From NCBI GenBank assembly GCA_002323775.1, contig DCPV01000062.1, positions 16,746 through 21,925 of the forward strand: 5,180 nt of DNA, given 5' to 3'. Both the position numbers and the translations under genes were made by a program. The DNA comes from Firmicutes bacterium UBA1535 (GTDB taxonomy: Bacteria; Bacillota; Clostridia; Tissierellales; Sedimentibacteraceae). Shown here piece by piece: positions 1-5,180 of this stretch. How positions within the stretch are numbered: the stretch's first letter is position 1; each line of letters opens with the position of its first letter. The notes under the pieces were generated by a model. The model was not told the origin of the DNA, did not search any database, and saw only the letters and a list, made by a program, of their open reading frames with translations.

Positions 1-48
1 CGCTTAACGCATCGCTATATATTTATTCTTAATTCATAAGCAATTTGA

Positions 49-936
49 TTAATTGCAATTCATTTTATCGACGTCTAATCGGCAGAAGGTAGCATTATAC
101 ATTTCATACTGTGAAATTGAGTCTTTCGTAAAGTTTAAGCGTTTTACAAAACCTAACAGCTTTGCATTGTTAGAGAAATTTATTGCTAGCCTCTCTATTT
201 TAAGCTCTTTTACAGCATGACTTATTATACCTCTCCCTATCCCTTGATTGCGAAGCTCTGAATTAATCCATAGAAAACTAATCTTTCCTTTGGGATGGAT
301 GCTTAATCCTCCTATTAACTTCTCATCTTTAAATATTCCATAATGAACTTGACCATCAATTTGACTGATATAATCAAAATCATTCTGCCAATTGATATGT
401 ATGTCTTGTACTTCGTGACTCAGAGTTCTTAGGGCATCCATATCTATTTTTTCAATTCTTAAATCATCCGGTAAAGCCGTGTTTAGTTCTGATGGATTAT
501 TGTGAGAGTAATAATCTATGTCATATACCTTTTCATAGCCTTTTTTCTTATAAAAATTAATTGCCCGGTCGTTACCAACGATAACCTCTAAAAACAATTG
601 CTTACAGCTATTATCTATAGCTATTTCCTTATGAAGATTAAAGAGTTTCTTGCCAACTTCTGTTCCCCTATAGTCCGGATGTATACATAGCGCTCCGCAT
701 CGAAGTGTTTTTATTCCTTCATAGACTTTAATACCGCCCAAATTAAGACCTACCGGCTTATCTCCATCAAGAGCAATAACAGAATACTCCAACTGATTAC
801 CTTCCGGACCAAAAAAACGCTTCATAAAGAAATCCTTTGTCATCTCGATTTTTATTATATAATCTGAGAATCCAATTTGAAAAGCTTGAAATACAGCATC
901 TTCATTTACCTCTGTACACCTTTGATATCTTATCAT
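49..936 (-). CDS. Tandem-domain GNAT family N-acetyltransferase
   Basis: This 295-residue cytoplasmic protein is predicted to transfer an acetyl group from acetyl-CoA to an amine; the substrate cannot be told from sequence. Two GNAT folds lie in tandem. The first (about residues 1-145) has the motif A region HPDYRGTEVGKKL (86-98) and the motif B-like NDRAINFYKKKGYE (122-135). The second (about 157-282) has RNQGIGRG (229-236) and a degenerate NNAKLLGFVKRLNF (256-269). The second domain fits the acetyl-CoA pyrophosphate loop consensus R/Q-x-x-G-x-G, but the first has Glu93 where the middle glycycine is expected, so CoA binding there may be altered. In other tandem GNAT proteins one domain is often structural. 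The ATG start at 936 is supported by AGAGGTG six bases upstream. It is probably transcribed alone, with a palindrome (974-992) just upstream. No terminator is seen in the 48 bases after the stop. The family is confident; any specific function is not. Confidence 0.9.
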   Translation of the reverse strand: MIRYQRCTEVNEDAVFQAFQIGFSDYIIKIEMTKDFFMKRFFGPEGNQLEYSVIALDGDKPVGLNLGGIKVYEGIKTLRCGALCIHPDYRGTEVGKKLFNLHKEIAIDNSCKQLFLEVIVGNDRAINFYKKKGYEKVYDIDYYSHNNPSELNTALPDDLRIEKIDMDALRTLSHEVQDIHINWQNDFDYISQIDGQVHYGIFKDEKLIGGLSIHPKGKISFLWINSELRNQGIGRGIISHAVKELKIERLAINFSNNAKLLGFVKRLNFTKDSISQYEMYNATFCRLDVDKMNCN

Positions 937-973
937 TTAATTCACCTCTTATTTTTTTAGAATTATCTTCGCT

Positions 974-992
974 AATATAGTACAACTATATT
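974..992. promoter_or_regulatory. Perfect 19-bp palindrome, candidate operator for the GNAT gene
   Basis: AATATAGT and ACTATATT form perfect 8-base arms around a 3-base spacer (ACA). The site lies 38 bases upstream of the acetyltransferase start codon. Read on the minus strand it contains TATAGT and TATATT, either of which could serve as a -10 box, although no convincing -35 element is present. A short symmetric AT-rich site at this distance fits an operator for a small winged-helix dimer of GntR, MarR or similar type. No such regulator is encoded next to it, so the cognate factor is unknown. The symmetry is directly visible; the function is inferred. Confidence 0.45.
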
Positions 993-1163
993 GTAAGTAT
1001 TATTGAAAGAATCTTCACACAGCTTCTACATCGACGAGAAACATTATCCCTGCCGAACTTAATTCGTCGACTTTTTGATTTTGGTGCTGATGATGAATTT
1101 GTTTATTCTACATTCAATTCATCGGCTAGTAGTTTAAGAGCCTGTTTATTTGTGATACAATAA
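981..1163 (+). other. Open but start-less reading frame, possible coding remnant
   Basis: The gap between the GNAT gene and the yeiL-like gene has no intact gene. The plus-strand frame starting at 981 stays open for 60 codons to a TAA at 1161-1163 but has no ATG, GTG or TTG near its beginning, and its end overlaps the 3' end of the yeiL-like gene. The central part reads like ordinary protein (for example LLHRRETLSLPNLIRR, then LFDFGADDEFVYSTF). The stretch 1021-1100 is also less AT-rich than the flanking 937-1010. I do not recognise the protein. It may be the leftover of a displaced gene, or chance. Confidence 0.2.
1031..1070. repeat. 7-bp inverted repeat with 26-bp loop
   Basis: TCGACGA (1031-1037) is matched by its exact reverse complement TCGTCGA (1064-1070). 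On the plus strand it is followed by CTTTTTGATTTT, giving a superficial terminator look, but no plus-strand gene lies upstream and the loop is long. On the minus strand, where the yeiL-like gene ends at 1103, no T-run follows, so it is a poor terminator for that gene. It is recorded because it sits inside the possible remnant stretch and could be part of an old element edge. Confidence 0.3.
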
Positions 1164-1783
1164 CCGGCTTGTGTTCTTTTTAAATAACCGCATTGCGTAA
1201 ATTCGCCAAGCATTTGAGTCAAGTGACGATATGATACTCCCAGATAGGCACTGGCATCGGTATTACGCTCGGTGTAGATTCCATCAAATGCAGCAAAAAT
1301 CACAAAATGTGCAAGACGGTTTGCTAATGGAAATCCCTGTGTGCTTGAAAGAGCATGCACTTTCTGCTCCTCTTTTTTTGCAAGAGCTATACATAATATT
1401 CGAAGAAAGCAAGCATCGGATAACAGGCGGTTGCGATATTTTTCTATCGGCAGTGCCAGCAGAAAACAAGGGGAAAGTGCTTTTACTCCCAGGGTGCTTT
1501 TACGCACACTGAGAAGTTCTATCTCACCGATAAAGCAGCCTCCCTGTAAGAAATCCAAAAGAGAGGTTTTTCCATTTGACAGACTGCAAAACAACTTTGC
1601 TCTCCCTGAAACCATATAGTAAAGAAAGCTATCGGATTTCTCTCCCTCTTTCAGAATATAATCGCCCTTATCTGCAAGATACAGGCGAACATCTTCTTTT
1701 ATAGAAAATGAAAAGAAATTTTCAAAATTCGATTCTGCAAGACAACGGTGGATTTCATCTTTAGAAAAAATTTGTTTCAACAT
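1103..1783 (-). CDS. yeiL: Crp/Fnr-family transcriptional regulator, YeiL-like
   Basis: This 226-residue cytoplasmic DNA-binding protein is a predicted regulator of the divergent rihB. An N-terminal cyclic-nucleotide-binding-type beta barrel (about 33-115) contains GRAKLF (60-65) and CFIGEIELL (83-91). A dimer helix region (about 116-160) is followed by a C-terminal helix-turn-helix (about 174-210, YLGVSYRHLTQML). The CFIGEIEL, FPLxNRLA and YLGVSYRHL blocks closely match E. coli YeiL as I remember it, and yeiL is a neighbour of rihB there too. The recognition helix reads SYRHLTQ where Crp has SRETVGR, so the Crp contact residues Glu181 and Arg185 become Arg186 and Gln190, and the target should differ from TGTGA or TTGAT sites. 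There are eight cysteines; C83, C106 and C131 appear shared with E. coli YeiL, for which a disulphide or iron-sulphur sensor has been suggested. The longest frame opens at GTG 1789, but that codon lies inside the Shine-Dalgarno, so ATG 1783 is chosen. Confidence 0.9.
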   Translation of the reverse strand: MLKQIFSKDEIHRCLAESNFENFFSFSIKEDVRLYLADKGDYILKEGEKSDSFLYYMVSGRAKLFCSLSNGKTSLLDFLQGGCFIGEIELLSVRKSTLGVKALSPCFLLALPIEKYRNRLLSDACFLRILCIALAKKEEQKVHALSSTQGFPLANRLAHFVIFAAFDGIYTERNTDASAYLGVSYRHLTQMLGEFTQCGYLKRTQAGYCITNKQALKLLADELNVE

Positions 1784-1785
1784 TA

Positions 1786-1792
1786 TCACCTC
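1786..1792 (-). promoter_or_regulatory. Ribosome binding site fixing the yeiL start
   Basis: On the minus strand the sequence reads GAGGTGA followed by TA and the ATG at 1783. It is a strong match to the 16S rRNA tail, with the GAGG core five bases from the ATG. The alternative GTG codon at 1787-1789 is part of this element, so it cannot be the start that the element serves. Confidence 0.8.
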
Positions 1793-1797
1793 AAAAC

Positions 1798-1813
1798 TAG
1801 GAGATTTCTCCTA
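1798..1813. promoter_or_regulatory. Inverted repeat, probable YeiL operator between yeiL and rihB
   Basis: TAGGAGATTTCTCCTA consists of perfect 7-base arms (TAGGAGA/TCTCCTA) around two central T residues, for a total length of 16 bp, typical of Crp/Fnr sites. Its centre (1805.5) falls at about -42.5 from the rihB start point predicted from the TATAAT box at 1836-1841, close to the -41.5 of class II activator sites. It ends five bases before the Shine-Dalgarno of the yeiL-like gene, so binding there could also repress that gene. In the yeiL leader RNA the same bases could form a hairpin (6-bp stem, 4-base loop), an alternative reading. The sequence is unlike the Crp or Fnr consensus, in keeping with the altered recognition helix. 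Confidence 0.6.
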
Positions 1814-1835
1814 ACATACTGCGGTGCTTTTGGGT

Positions 1836-1841
1836 TATAAT
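1836..1841 (+). promoter_or_regulatory. Promoter -10 box of rihB
   Basis: This is a perfect TATAAT 38 bases before the rihB start codon, predicting transcription from about 1848. At 17-18 bp upstream only AACATA or TAACAT is found, and the best partial match (CTAACA, 1811-1816) would need a 19-bp spacer. A perfect -10 with a poor -35 that abuts a dyad operator is the usual look of an activator-dependent promoter. Confidence 0.6.
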
Positions 1842-1879
1842 AAAAAGCAGAAGACCACTTGTATTGAAAGGAGTAAAAT

Positions 1880-2812
1880 ATGAAAAAAATAAAAATTATT
1901 ATCGACTGTGACCCAGGTCACGATGACGCTATTGCTATTATGCTAGCAGGTAATCACCCAGCCATTGATTTGCTGGCTTTAACTACCGTTGCCGGAAACC
2001 AGACACTTGACAAAACAACGGTTAATGCTCTGCATGTTTGTGAGCATTTGGAACTGGATATCCCTGTATATGCCGGCATGTCGCTTCCTCTAGTGCGTGA
2101 ACAAATTGTCGCTGCAAATATTCATGGAGAATCGGGACTTGACGGACCTGTATTTGGAACACTTCACACAAAAATACAGCCACAGCACGCAGTAAATTAT
2201 CTTATCGATACACTACTGGCAAGTGATGGAGATATTACACTTGTTCCCATCGGACCGCTGACAAACATTGCAACAGCCATGCGAATGGAGCCAAGAATTC
2301 TCCCGAAAATCCAGCAAATTGTTCTCATGGGCGGCGCTTACGGTACTGGGAATTTCACGCCATCGGCAGAGTTTAATATTTTCGCCGACCCCGAAGCTGC
2401 GAACATTGTATTTAGCAGCGGTGTAAAACTTACGATGATGGGATTGGATGTGACAAACCAAACCGTTTGCACGACTGACATCATTAAACGTATGGAATCC
2501 ATTGGCAACAAAGCCGGCAGTTTATTTGCCGACATCATGCGCTTTACACTAAACTCTCAAAAAATTGCCTATGGACTTGAGGCAGGACCTGTGCATGATG
2601 TAACCTGTGTTGCTTATCTCATAGCACCGGAGTTATTTACAACACAGGACATGAATGTAGTTGTAGATATCAACCGAGGCCCATGCTACGGAAGAACAGT
2701 TTGTGATACCATCAACTGTTTGAGACAGCCTGTTAATTGCACCGTTGGTACTGGTGTTGATCTGCCAAGATTTTGGGATATGGTTGCTGAAGCTGTTGCA
2801 CGATACAATTAA
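1880..2812 (+). CDS. rihB: Pyrimidine-type ribonucleoside hydrolase RihB
   Basis: This 310-residue cytosolic Ca2+-dependent N-ribosyl hydrolase of the inosine-uridine family is predicted to split ribonucleosides (in E. coli RihB mainly cytidine and uridine) into base and ribose for salvage. The metal site signature DCDPGHDDA spans residues 9-17, with D11, D15 and D16 as ligand candidates. TVAGN is at 36-40, His82 lies in [21 protein letters not shown] is at 158-174, and PVHD at 237-240 supplies His239 and the metal ligand D240. His82 and His239 keep the numbering of the E. coli RihB active site, and similarity as I recall it runs over the whole length, which favours RihB over RihA or RihC. 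It is full length for the family. The ATG is preceded by AAAGGAG with a six-base spacer. It is transcribed alone, divergent from the yeiL-like regulator, and ends at a strong terminator. Its GC content (mostly 37-53% in sampled lines) is well above that of the neighbouring genes, hinting at transfer with the regulator. Confidence 0.95.
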   Translation: MKKIKIIIDCDPGHDDAIAIMLAGNHPAIDLLALTTVAGNQTLDKTTVNALHVCEHLELDIPVYAGMSLPLVREQIVAANIHGESGLDGPVFGTLHTKIQPQHAVNYLIDTLLASDGDITLVPIGPLTNIATAMRMEPRILPKIQQIVLMGGAYGTGNFTPSAEFNIFADPEAANIVFSSGVKLTMMGLDVTNQTVCTTDIIKRMESIGNKAGSLFADIMRFTLNSQKIAYGLEAGPVHDVTCVAYLIAPELFTTQDMNVVVDINRGPCYGRTVCDTINCLRQPVNCTVGTGVDLPRFWDMVAEAVARYN

Positions 2813-2830
2813 TGATTTATGTAAAACTTC

Positions 2831-2860
2831 AAAGCGGGGGTGTATGCTCCCGCTTTTTTT
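2831..2860 (+). terminator. Intrinsic terminator of rihB
   Basis: AAAGCGGG (2831-2838) pairs perfectly with CCCGCTTT (2849-2856) across a 10-base loop that may be shortened by wobble pairs, and a run of seven T residues occupies 2854-2860. It begins 18 bases after the rihB stop. For the convergent hydrolase gene on the minus strand the stem is the same, but only TTTT follows after several bases, so termination in that direction would be weaker. Confidence 0.9.
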
Positions 2861-2904
2861 CTTTAAAGAAAGACAGTAACATCACCAGACTATGGCAGTT
2901 TCAT

Positions 2905-3783
2905 TTATTTATCATGTTTGCTTATAAATTTCTTTGCTACTTCGCCTGCTATAAGCGGAAGCTGCATCCACACATAAGCATGGATTGAATTTTCTATATG
3001 CTCAATTTCATATGTATCCAGCATACTGGTGAACTCAGATAGGATACTTCTAATTTTCTCATCTTTCCATTCTTCTTCACTTGGAAGGAATAGAATAGGA
3101 CATTCTACCTTCTTATAATATTGCTCAAACTTCACATCCCAATATTTCTGAACATATCCCGTTCTAACATGGTTTAAATAACAATATGTGAAATTGCCGT
3201 TTTGCATCTGTTGTAGACTGTGTTCAAAGAAGGTTAAGAAATATTTATTCCATAATCCTTGTTGTGTTAATTCCGCTCGTTTTTCCTCTATATAATCTTC
3301 TTTCGTTTTGAATACACGTTCCTCCCTTTCGGATAGTTCGGTTAGCGTGATTTCTTTTTTATGTTGAATTTCATCCTCTGTTCCATTAAATAAGCCATAT
3401 TCTCCAAACTCATTATATAAAGCTCCTTCACATATGAGCGATAGAGCGAGCTGTGGGTGCGATGCGGCTAAACTGAGTCCAATCTCAGCCCCCATTGAGC
3501 TACCTACAATATGGCAGCGCTCTACATTTAGTTTCTTTAATAATAAATAAATATCGTTTGCCATATCGTCTATATGATACCCTGTTAAGGGCTTATCAGA
3601 TTTGCCATGTCCTCTGAAATCAGGAGCAATGATACTGTATTTATCTTCAAATTGCGGTAAAATGCCTTCCCACATACTCAAGTTTCCGCCACTAAAGTGG
3701 AGAAATAAAATAACAGGTTTATCATTTAATGAATATCGCACATTAATCCCTACATCGTCTATTTTAATTATTTCCTCTATCAT
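2905..3783 (-). CDS. Alpha/beta-fold hydrolase
   Basis: This 292-residue cytoplasmic serine hydrolase of the alpha/beta-hydrolase superfamily has an unknown substrate (ester, lactone or similar). After beta strands at 13-28 comes the oxyanion-hole region HFSGGN (29-34; HF rather than the usual HG), then the conserved PDFRGHGKSDKP (54-65). The nucleophile elbow GSSMG (94-98) places the catalytic serine at 96. A Glu/Lys-rich cap region spans about 120-215. The catalytic histidine is probably His268 in NSIHAYVWMQLP. The acid normally lies after strand beta-6 as GxxD; here PILFLPSEEEW (229-239) offers only glutamates, with Glu237 at the expected place, so the acid may be Glu or lie elsewhere. No signal peptide or membrane segment is seen. 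The ATG at 3783 follows GGAGG with seven bases between. It converges with rihB and probably forms its own transcription unit, with 104 bp separating it from the upstream methyltransferase gene. Confidence 0.88.
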   Translation of the reverse strand: MIEEIIKIDDVGINVRYSLNDKPVILFLHFSGGNLSMWEGILPQFEDKYSIIAPDFRGHGKSDKPLTGYHIDDMANDIYLLLKKLNVERCHIVGSSMGAEIGLSLAASHPQLALSLICEGALYNEFGEYGLFNGTEDEIQHKKEITLTELSEREERVFKTKEDYIEEKRAELTQQGLWNKYFLTFFEHSLQQMQNGNFTYCYLNHVRTGYVQKYWDVKFEQYYKKVECPILFLPSEEEWKDEKIRSILSEFTSMLDTYEIEHIENSIHAYVWMQLPLIAGEVAKKFISKHDK

Positions 3784-3887
3784 TTTTCTTCCTCCGATAG
3801 TATAAAAATATAAATTTATTACCTAAAACAATTATTCCTGATTTTAAAATTGTATGATGGATTTTTATTCTGTCATATCCATTTTTC
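3784..3887. other. Intergenic gap between rlmD and the hydrolase
   Basis: This AT-rich gap of 104 bases lies between two minus-strand genes. It contains the Shine-Dalgarno GGAGG of the hydrolase (3791-3795) and a weak 6-bp dyad (ATGGAT 3857-3862, ATCCAT 3877-3882) that lacks a G/C-rich stem and an immediate T-run, so it is not a convincing terminator. TATACT on the minus strand (3799-3804) could be a -10 box for the hydrolase, but no -35 at proper spacing is evident. The two genes could be co-transcribed or separate. Confidence 0.4.
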
Positions 3888-5033
3888 TTAATTTTTCGAT
3901 AGAAGTACACAGTTTTCAATATGCTCAGTAAACGGGAACATATCTACCGGTTGGATTATTTTTGTATTATATCCATTATTAGTTAAATATTTCAAGTCTC
4001 TTGCCAGTGTCTCTGGATTGCAACTTATATATACTACTTTTTTAGGAGCAAGGCTTACTACAGATTTCAAAAATACTTCATCGCTTCCTGCTCTTGGGGG
4101 ATCCATTAGTACTACATCTATTTTTTCTTTATTTGATGCTAGGTTTAGCATGAATTGTCCTGCATCATCATTAAAAAATTTTATGTTGTTTGCCTTGTTG
4201 TTTTTTGCGTTTACTATAGCGTCCTTTATAGCGTCCTTGTTTAGTTCTACTCCAATTAATTCTTTAGCATAGTCGCTGGCTATTATTCCTATTGTTCCTA
4301 TTCCGCAATAAGCATCCAATACTCTTTCTTTCCCTGTCAACTCTGCATATTCTATGGCTTTGCTGTATAGAATTTCTGTCTGAACAGGATTTACTTGATA
4401 AAATGATTTTGGAGAAATTCTGAATTTTTTACCGCATAGAATATCTTCGATATATCCTTTTCCATAAATAACAATTTCTCTATCGCCTAAAATCATACTG
4501 GTTTTTTTATTGTTAATATTCATGATAATAGTCGTGATTTCAGGGTGTAGTTTTAAAAGAGCCTTTATGAAATTATTTTTAGAAGGGAATATTGCCTCTC
4601 CTACAATAAGAGTCACCAGAACTTGTCCTGTGTTGTGTCCTGTACGAACAAGTACATGTCTTAGAAATCCTCTTTTTTCAACCTCATCATATATTGTTAG
4701 TTTGAATGATTTTATTAGAGTTTTAATATCTTGCACAATTTCTCTGGCTTTTTGGTTTTCAATTTGACAGCCGTCAATTGCTACGAGTTTATGAGAATTT
4801 TCCTGGTACATTCCTGCTAGGACATTTCCTTTTTGGTATCTATAGCTTGCATGTACTTTATTTCTGTAGTTATACGGATTTTCTGCCGGAATTATATCAT
4901 TAACTTTTGCAAATTCACTCAAAAGCTCATTTACATAGGATTGTTTTTTATTTAATTGTTCATCATATTCTATACCCTGATAATTACATCCTCCACAAAG
5001 CCTGGAGTAGGGGCATAATGGTAGTTTATTCAT
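3888..5033 (-). CDS. rlmD: 23S rRNA (uracil-C5)-methyltransferase, RlmD (RumA) type
   Basis: This 381-residue cytoplasmic enzyme is predicted to methylate C5 of a uridine in 23S rRNA using S-adenosylmethionine (U1939 in E. coli RlmD; some Firmicute relatives, RlmCD, modify both U747 and U1939). The N-terminal CPYSRLCGGC gives Cys7, Cys13 and Cys16 in the C-x5-C-x2-C pattern, and Cys89 completes a probable [4Fe-4S] site. The central RNA-binding domain is followed by SPKSFYQVNP (207-216), the SAM loop LDAYCGIGTIG (239-249), DPPRAG (311-316), the nucleophile Cys338 in SCNPETLARD, and the base Glu373 in TEHIE. The 35-residue spacing from Cys338 to Glu373 equals that in E. coli RumA (389/424). The N-terminal TRAM domain of typical RlmD is absent. 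ATG 5033 is chosen because GGGAG lies seven bases upstream; the longer frame would open at TTG 5096 with 21 Lys/Ile-rich residues unlike the family. TrmA is less likely because it lacks the iron-sulphur motif; RlmC remains an alternative. Confidence 0.9.
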   Translation of the reverse strand: MNKLPLCPYSRLCGGCNYQGIEYDEQLNKKQSYVNELLSEFAKVNDIIPAENPYNYRNKVHASYRYQKGNVLAGMYQENSHKLVAIDGCQIENQKAREIVQDIKTLIKSFKLTIYDEVEKRGFLRHVLVRTGHNTGQVLVTLIVGEAIFPSKNNFIKALLKLHPEITTIIMNINNKKTSMILGDREIVIYGKGYIEDILCGKKFRISPKSFYQVNPVQTEILYSKAIEYAELTGKERVLDAYCGIGTIGIIASDYAKELIGVELNKDAIKDAIVNAKNNKANNIKFFNDDAGQFMLNLASNKEKIDVVLMDPPRAGSDEVFLKSVVSLAPKKVVYISCNPETLARDLKYLTNNGYNTKIIQPVDMFPFTEHIENCVLLSKN

Positions 5034-5040
5034 TAATTTT

Positions 5041-5045
5041 CTCCC
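5041..5045 (-). promoter_or_regulatory. Ribosome binding site fixing the rlmD start
   Basis: On the minus strand GGGAG is followed by seven A/T-rich bases and the ATG at 5033. It marks the internal ATG, rather than the TTG at 5096, as the true start. The protein then begins six residues before the first iron-sulphur cysteine. Confidence 0.75.
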
Positions 5046-5072
5046 GTTTATCTTAATCTTTATTTGTAGTTT

Positions 5073-5078
5073 ATCATA
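5073..5078 (-). promoter_or_regulatory. Possible -10 box for rlmD
   Basis: TATGAT on the minus strand lies 39 bases before the chosen ATG, predicting a leader of about 33 bases. A TTGCAA upstream is only 12 bp away, too close for a normal -35, and the hexamers at 17-18 bp (ATTATT or TATTAT) are poor. The rest of 5079-5180 is very AT-rich with many chance -10-like strings, and nothing else is recognisable in it. Confidence 0.3.
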
Positions 5079-5180
5079 TTTAAAAAGCAATTGCAAATAA
5101 TAGTAAGTAAAATTTAAGTTTCTTTTGATTTTTGTTGCTATTAGTTAGCTATATATAATAATTACTTATTATTAACATAC

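Noticed and set aside
1031..1080. Plus-strand hairpin followed by CTTTTTGATTTT as an intrinsic terminator
   Set aside because: The loop is 26 bases, the stem only 7 bp, and no plus-strand gene lies upstream to terminate.
1231..1619. Plus-strand and second minus-strand open frames inside the yeiL-like gene
   Set aside because: They overlap a clearly recognisable conserved gene, show no family motifs, and are shadows of its codon pattern.
1784..1789. GTG at 1789 as start of the yeiL-like gene
   Set aside because: The codon is part of the GAGGTGA ribosome binding site that serves the ATG at 1783.
2213..2538. Minus-strand open frames inside rihB
   Set aside because: These are shadows of the conserved rihB reading frame, without recognisable domains.
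3857..3882. ATGGAT/ATCCAT dyad as rlmD terminator
   Set aside because: The 6-bp stem is A/T-rich with a 14-base loop and no immediate T-run on the minus strand.
4018..4767. Plus-strand open frames opposite rlmD (including hydrophobic stretches)
   Set aside because: They are antisense to a well conserved enzyme. The hydrophobic look follows from the reverse complement of Lys/Asn/Glu-rich codons.
5034..5096. N-terminal 21-residue extension of the rlmD frame starting at 5096
   Set aside because: The start would be TTG with no Shine-Dalgarno before it, and the added residues are Lys/Ile-rich and unlike the family. The ATG at 5033 has GGGAG at ideal spacing.
1..5180. CRISPR array, insertion sequence, tRNA, rRNA or riboswitch
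   Set aside because: By eye I found no regularly spaced repeats, no transposase or integrase motifs, no long terminal inverted repeats and no cloverleaf-like or known riboswitch core sequences.

Overview
The window suggests a low-GC Firmicute, most likely a clostridial species. The DNA is AT-rich, the Shine-Dalgarno sequences are strong (GAGG/GGAGG type), intergenic gaps are short, and the RlmD-type methyltransferase resembles the compact clostridial form. No ribosomal RNA, tRNA, CRISPR array, transposase or prophage gene is visible, and the exact taxon cannot be fixed from the sequence alone.

Layout, left to right. 49-936 (minus) encodes a tandem-GNAT acetyltransferase. 937-1102 is a gene-poor gap with a perfect 19-bp palindrome just upstream of the acetyltransferase and a separate stretch that may be decayed coding sequence. 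1103-1783 (minus) encodes a Crp/Fnr-family regulator that I recognise as YeiL-like. Divergent from it, 1880-2812 (plus) encodes a RihB-type ribonucleoside hydrolase, followed by a clear intrinsic terminator at 2831-2860. 2905-3783 (minus) encodes an alpha/beta-hydrolase convergent with rihB. 3888-5033 (minus) encodes a compact 23S rRNA uracil-C5 methyltransferase of the RlmD type, which starts internally to the longest open frame. 5034-5180 is its AT-rich upstream region.

The only genes with an evident functional link are the divergent yeiL-rihB pair, an association also known from E. coli. Their 96-bp intergenic region holds a 16-bp inverted repeat (7-bp arms TAGGAGA/TCTCCTA). Its centre lies about 42.5 bp upstream of the transcription start predicted from a perfect TATAAT box that has no good -35 element. 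This is the geometry of a class II Crp/Fnr-activated promoter. The repeat also sits immediately upstream of the regulator's own ribosome binding site. The likely reading is a small nucleoside-salvage switch in which YeiL activates rihB and may control itself. The pair is visibly richer in GC (about 40-53% in spot-counted lines) than its neighbours (about 23-43%), which suggests acquisition as a cassette. The other three genes look like independent single-gene units of unrelated function: acetyl transfer, ester or amide hydrolysis, and rRNA modification.
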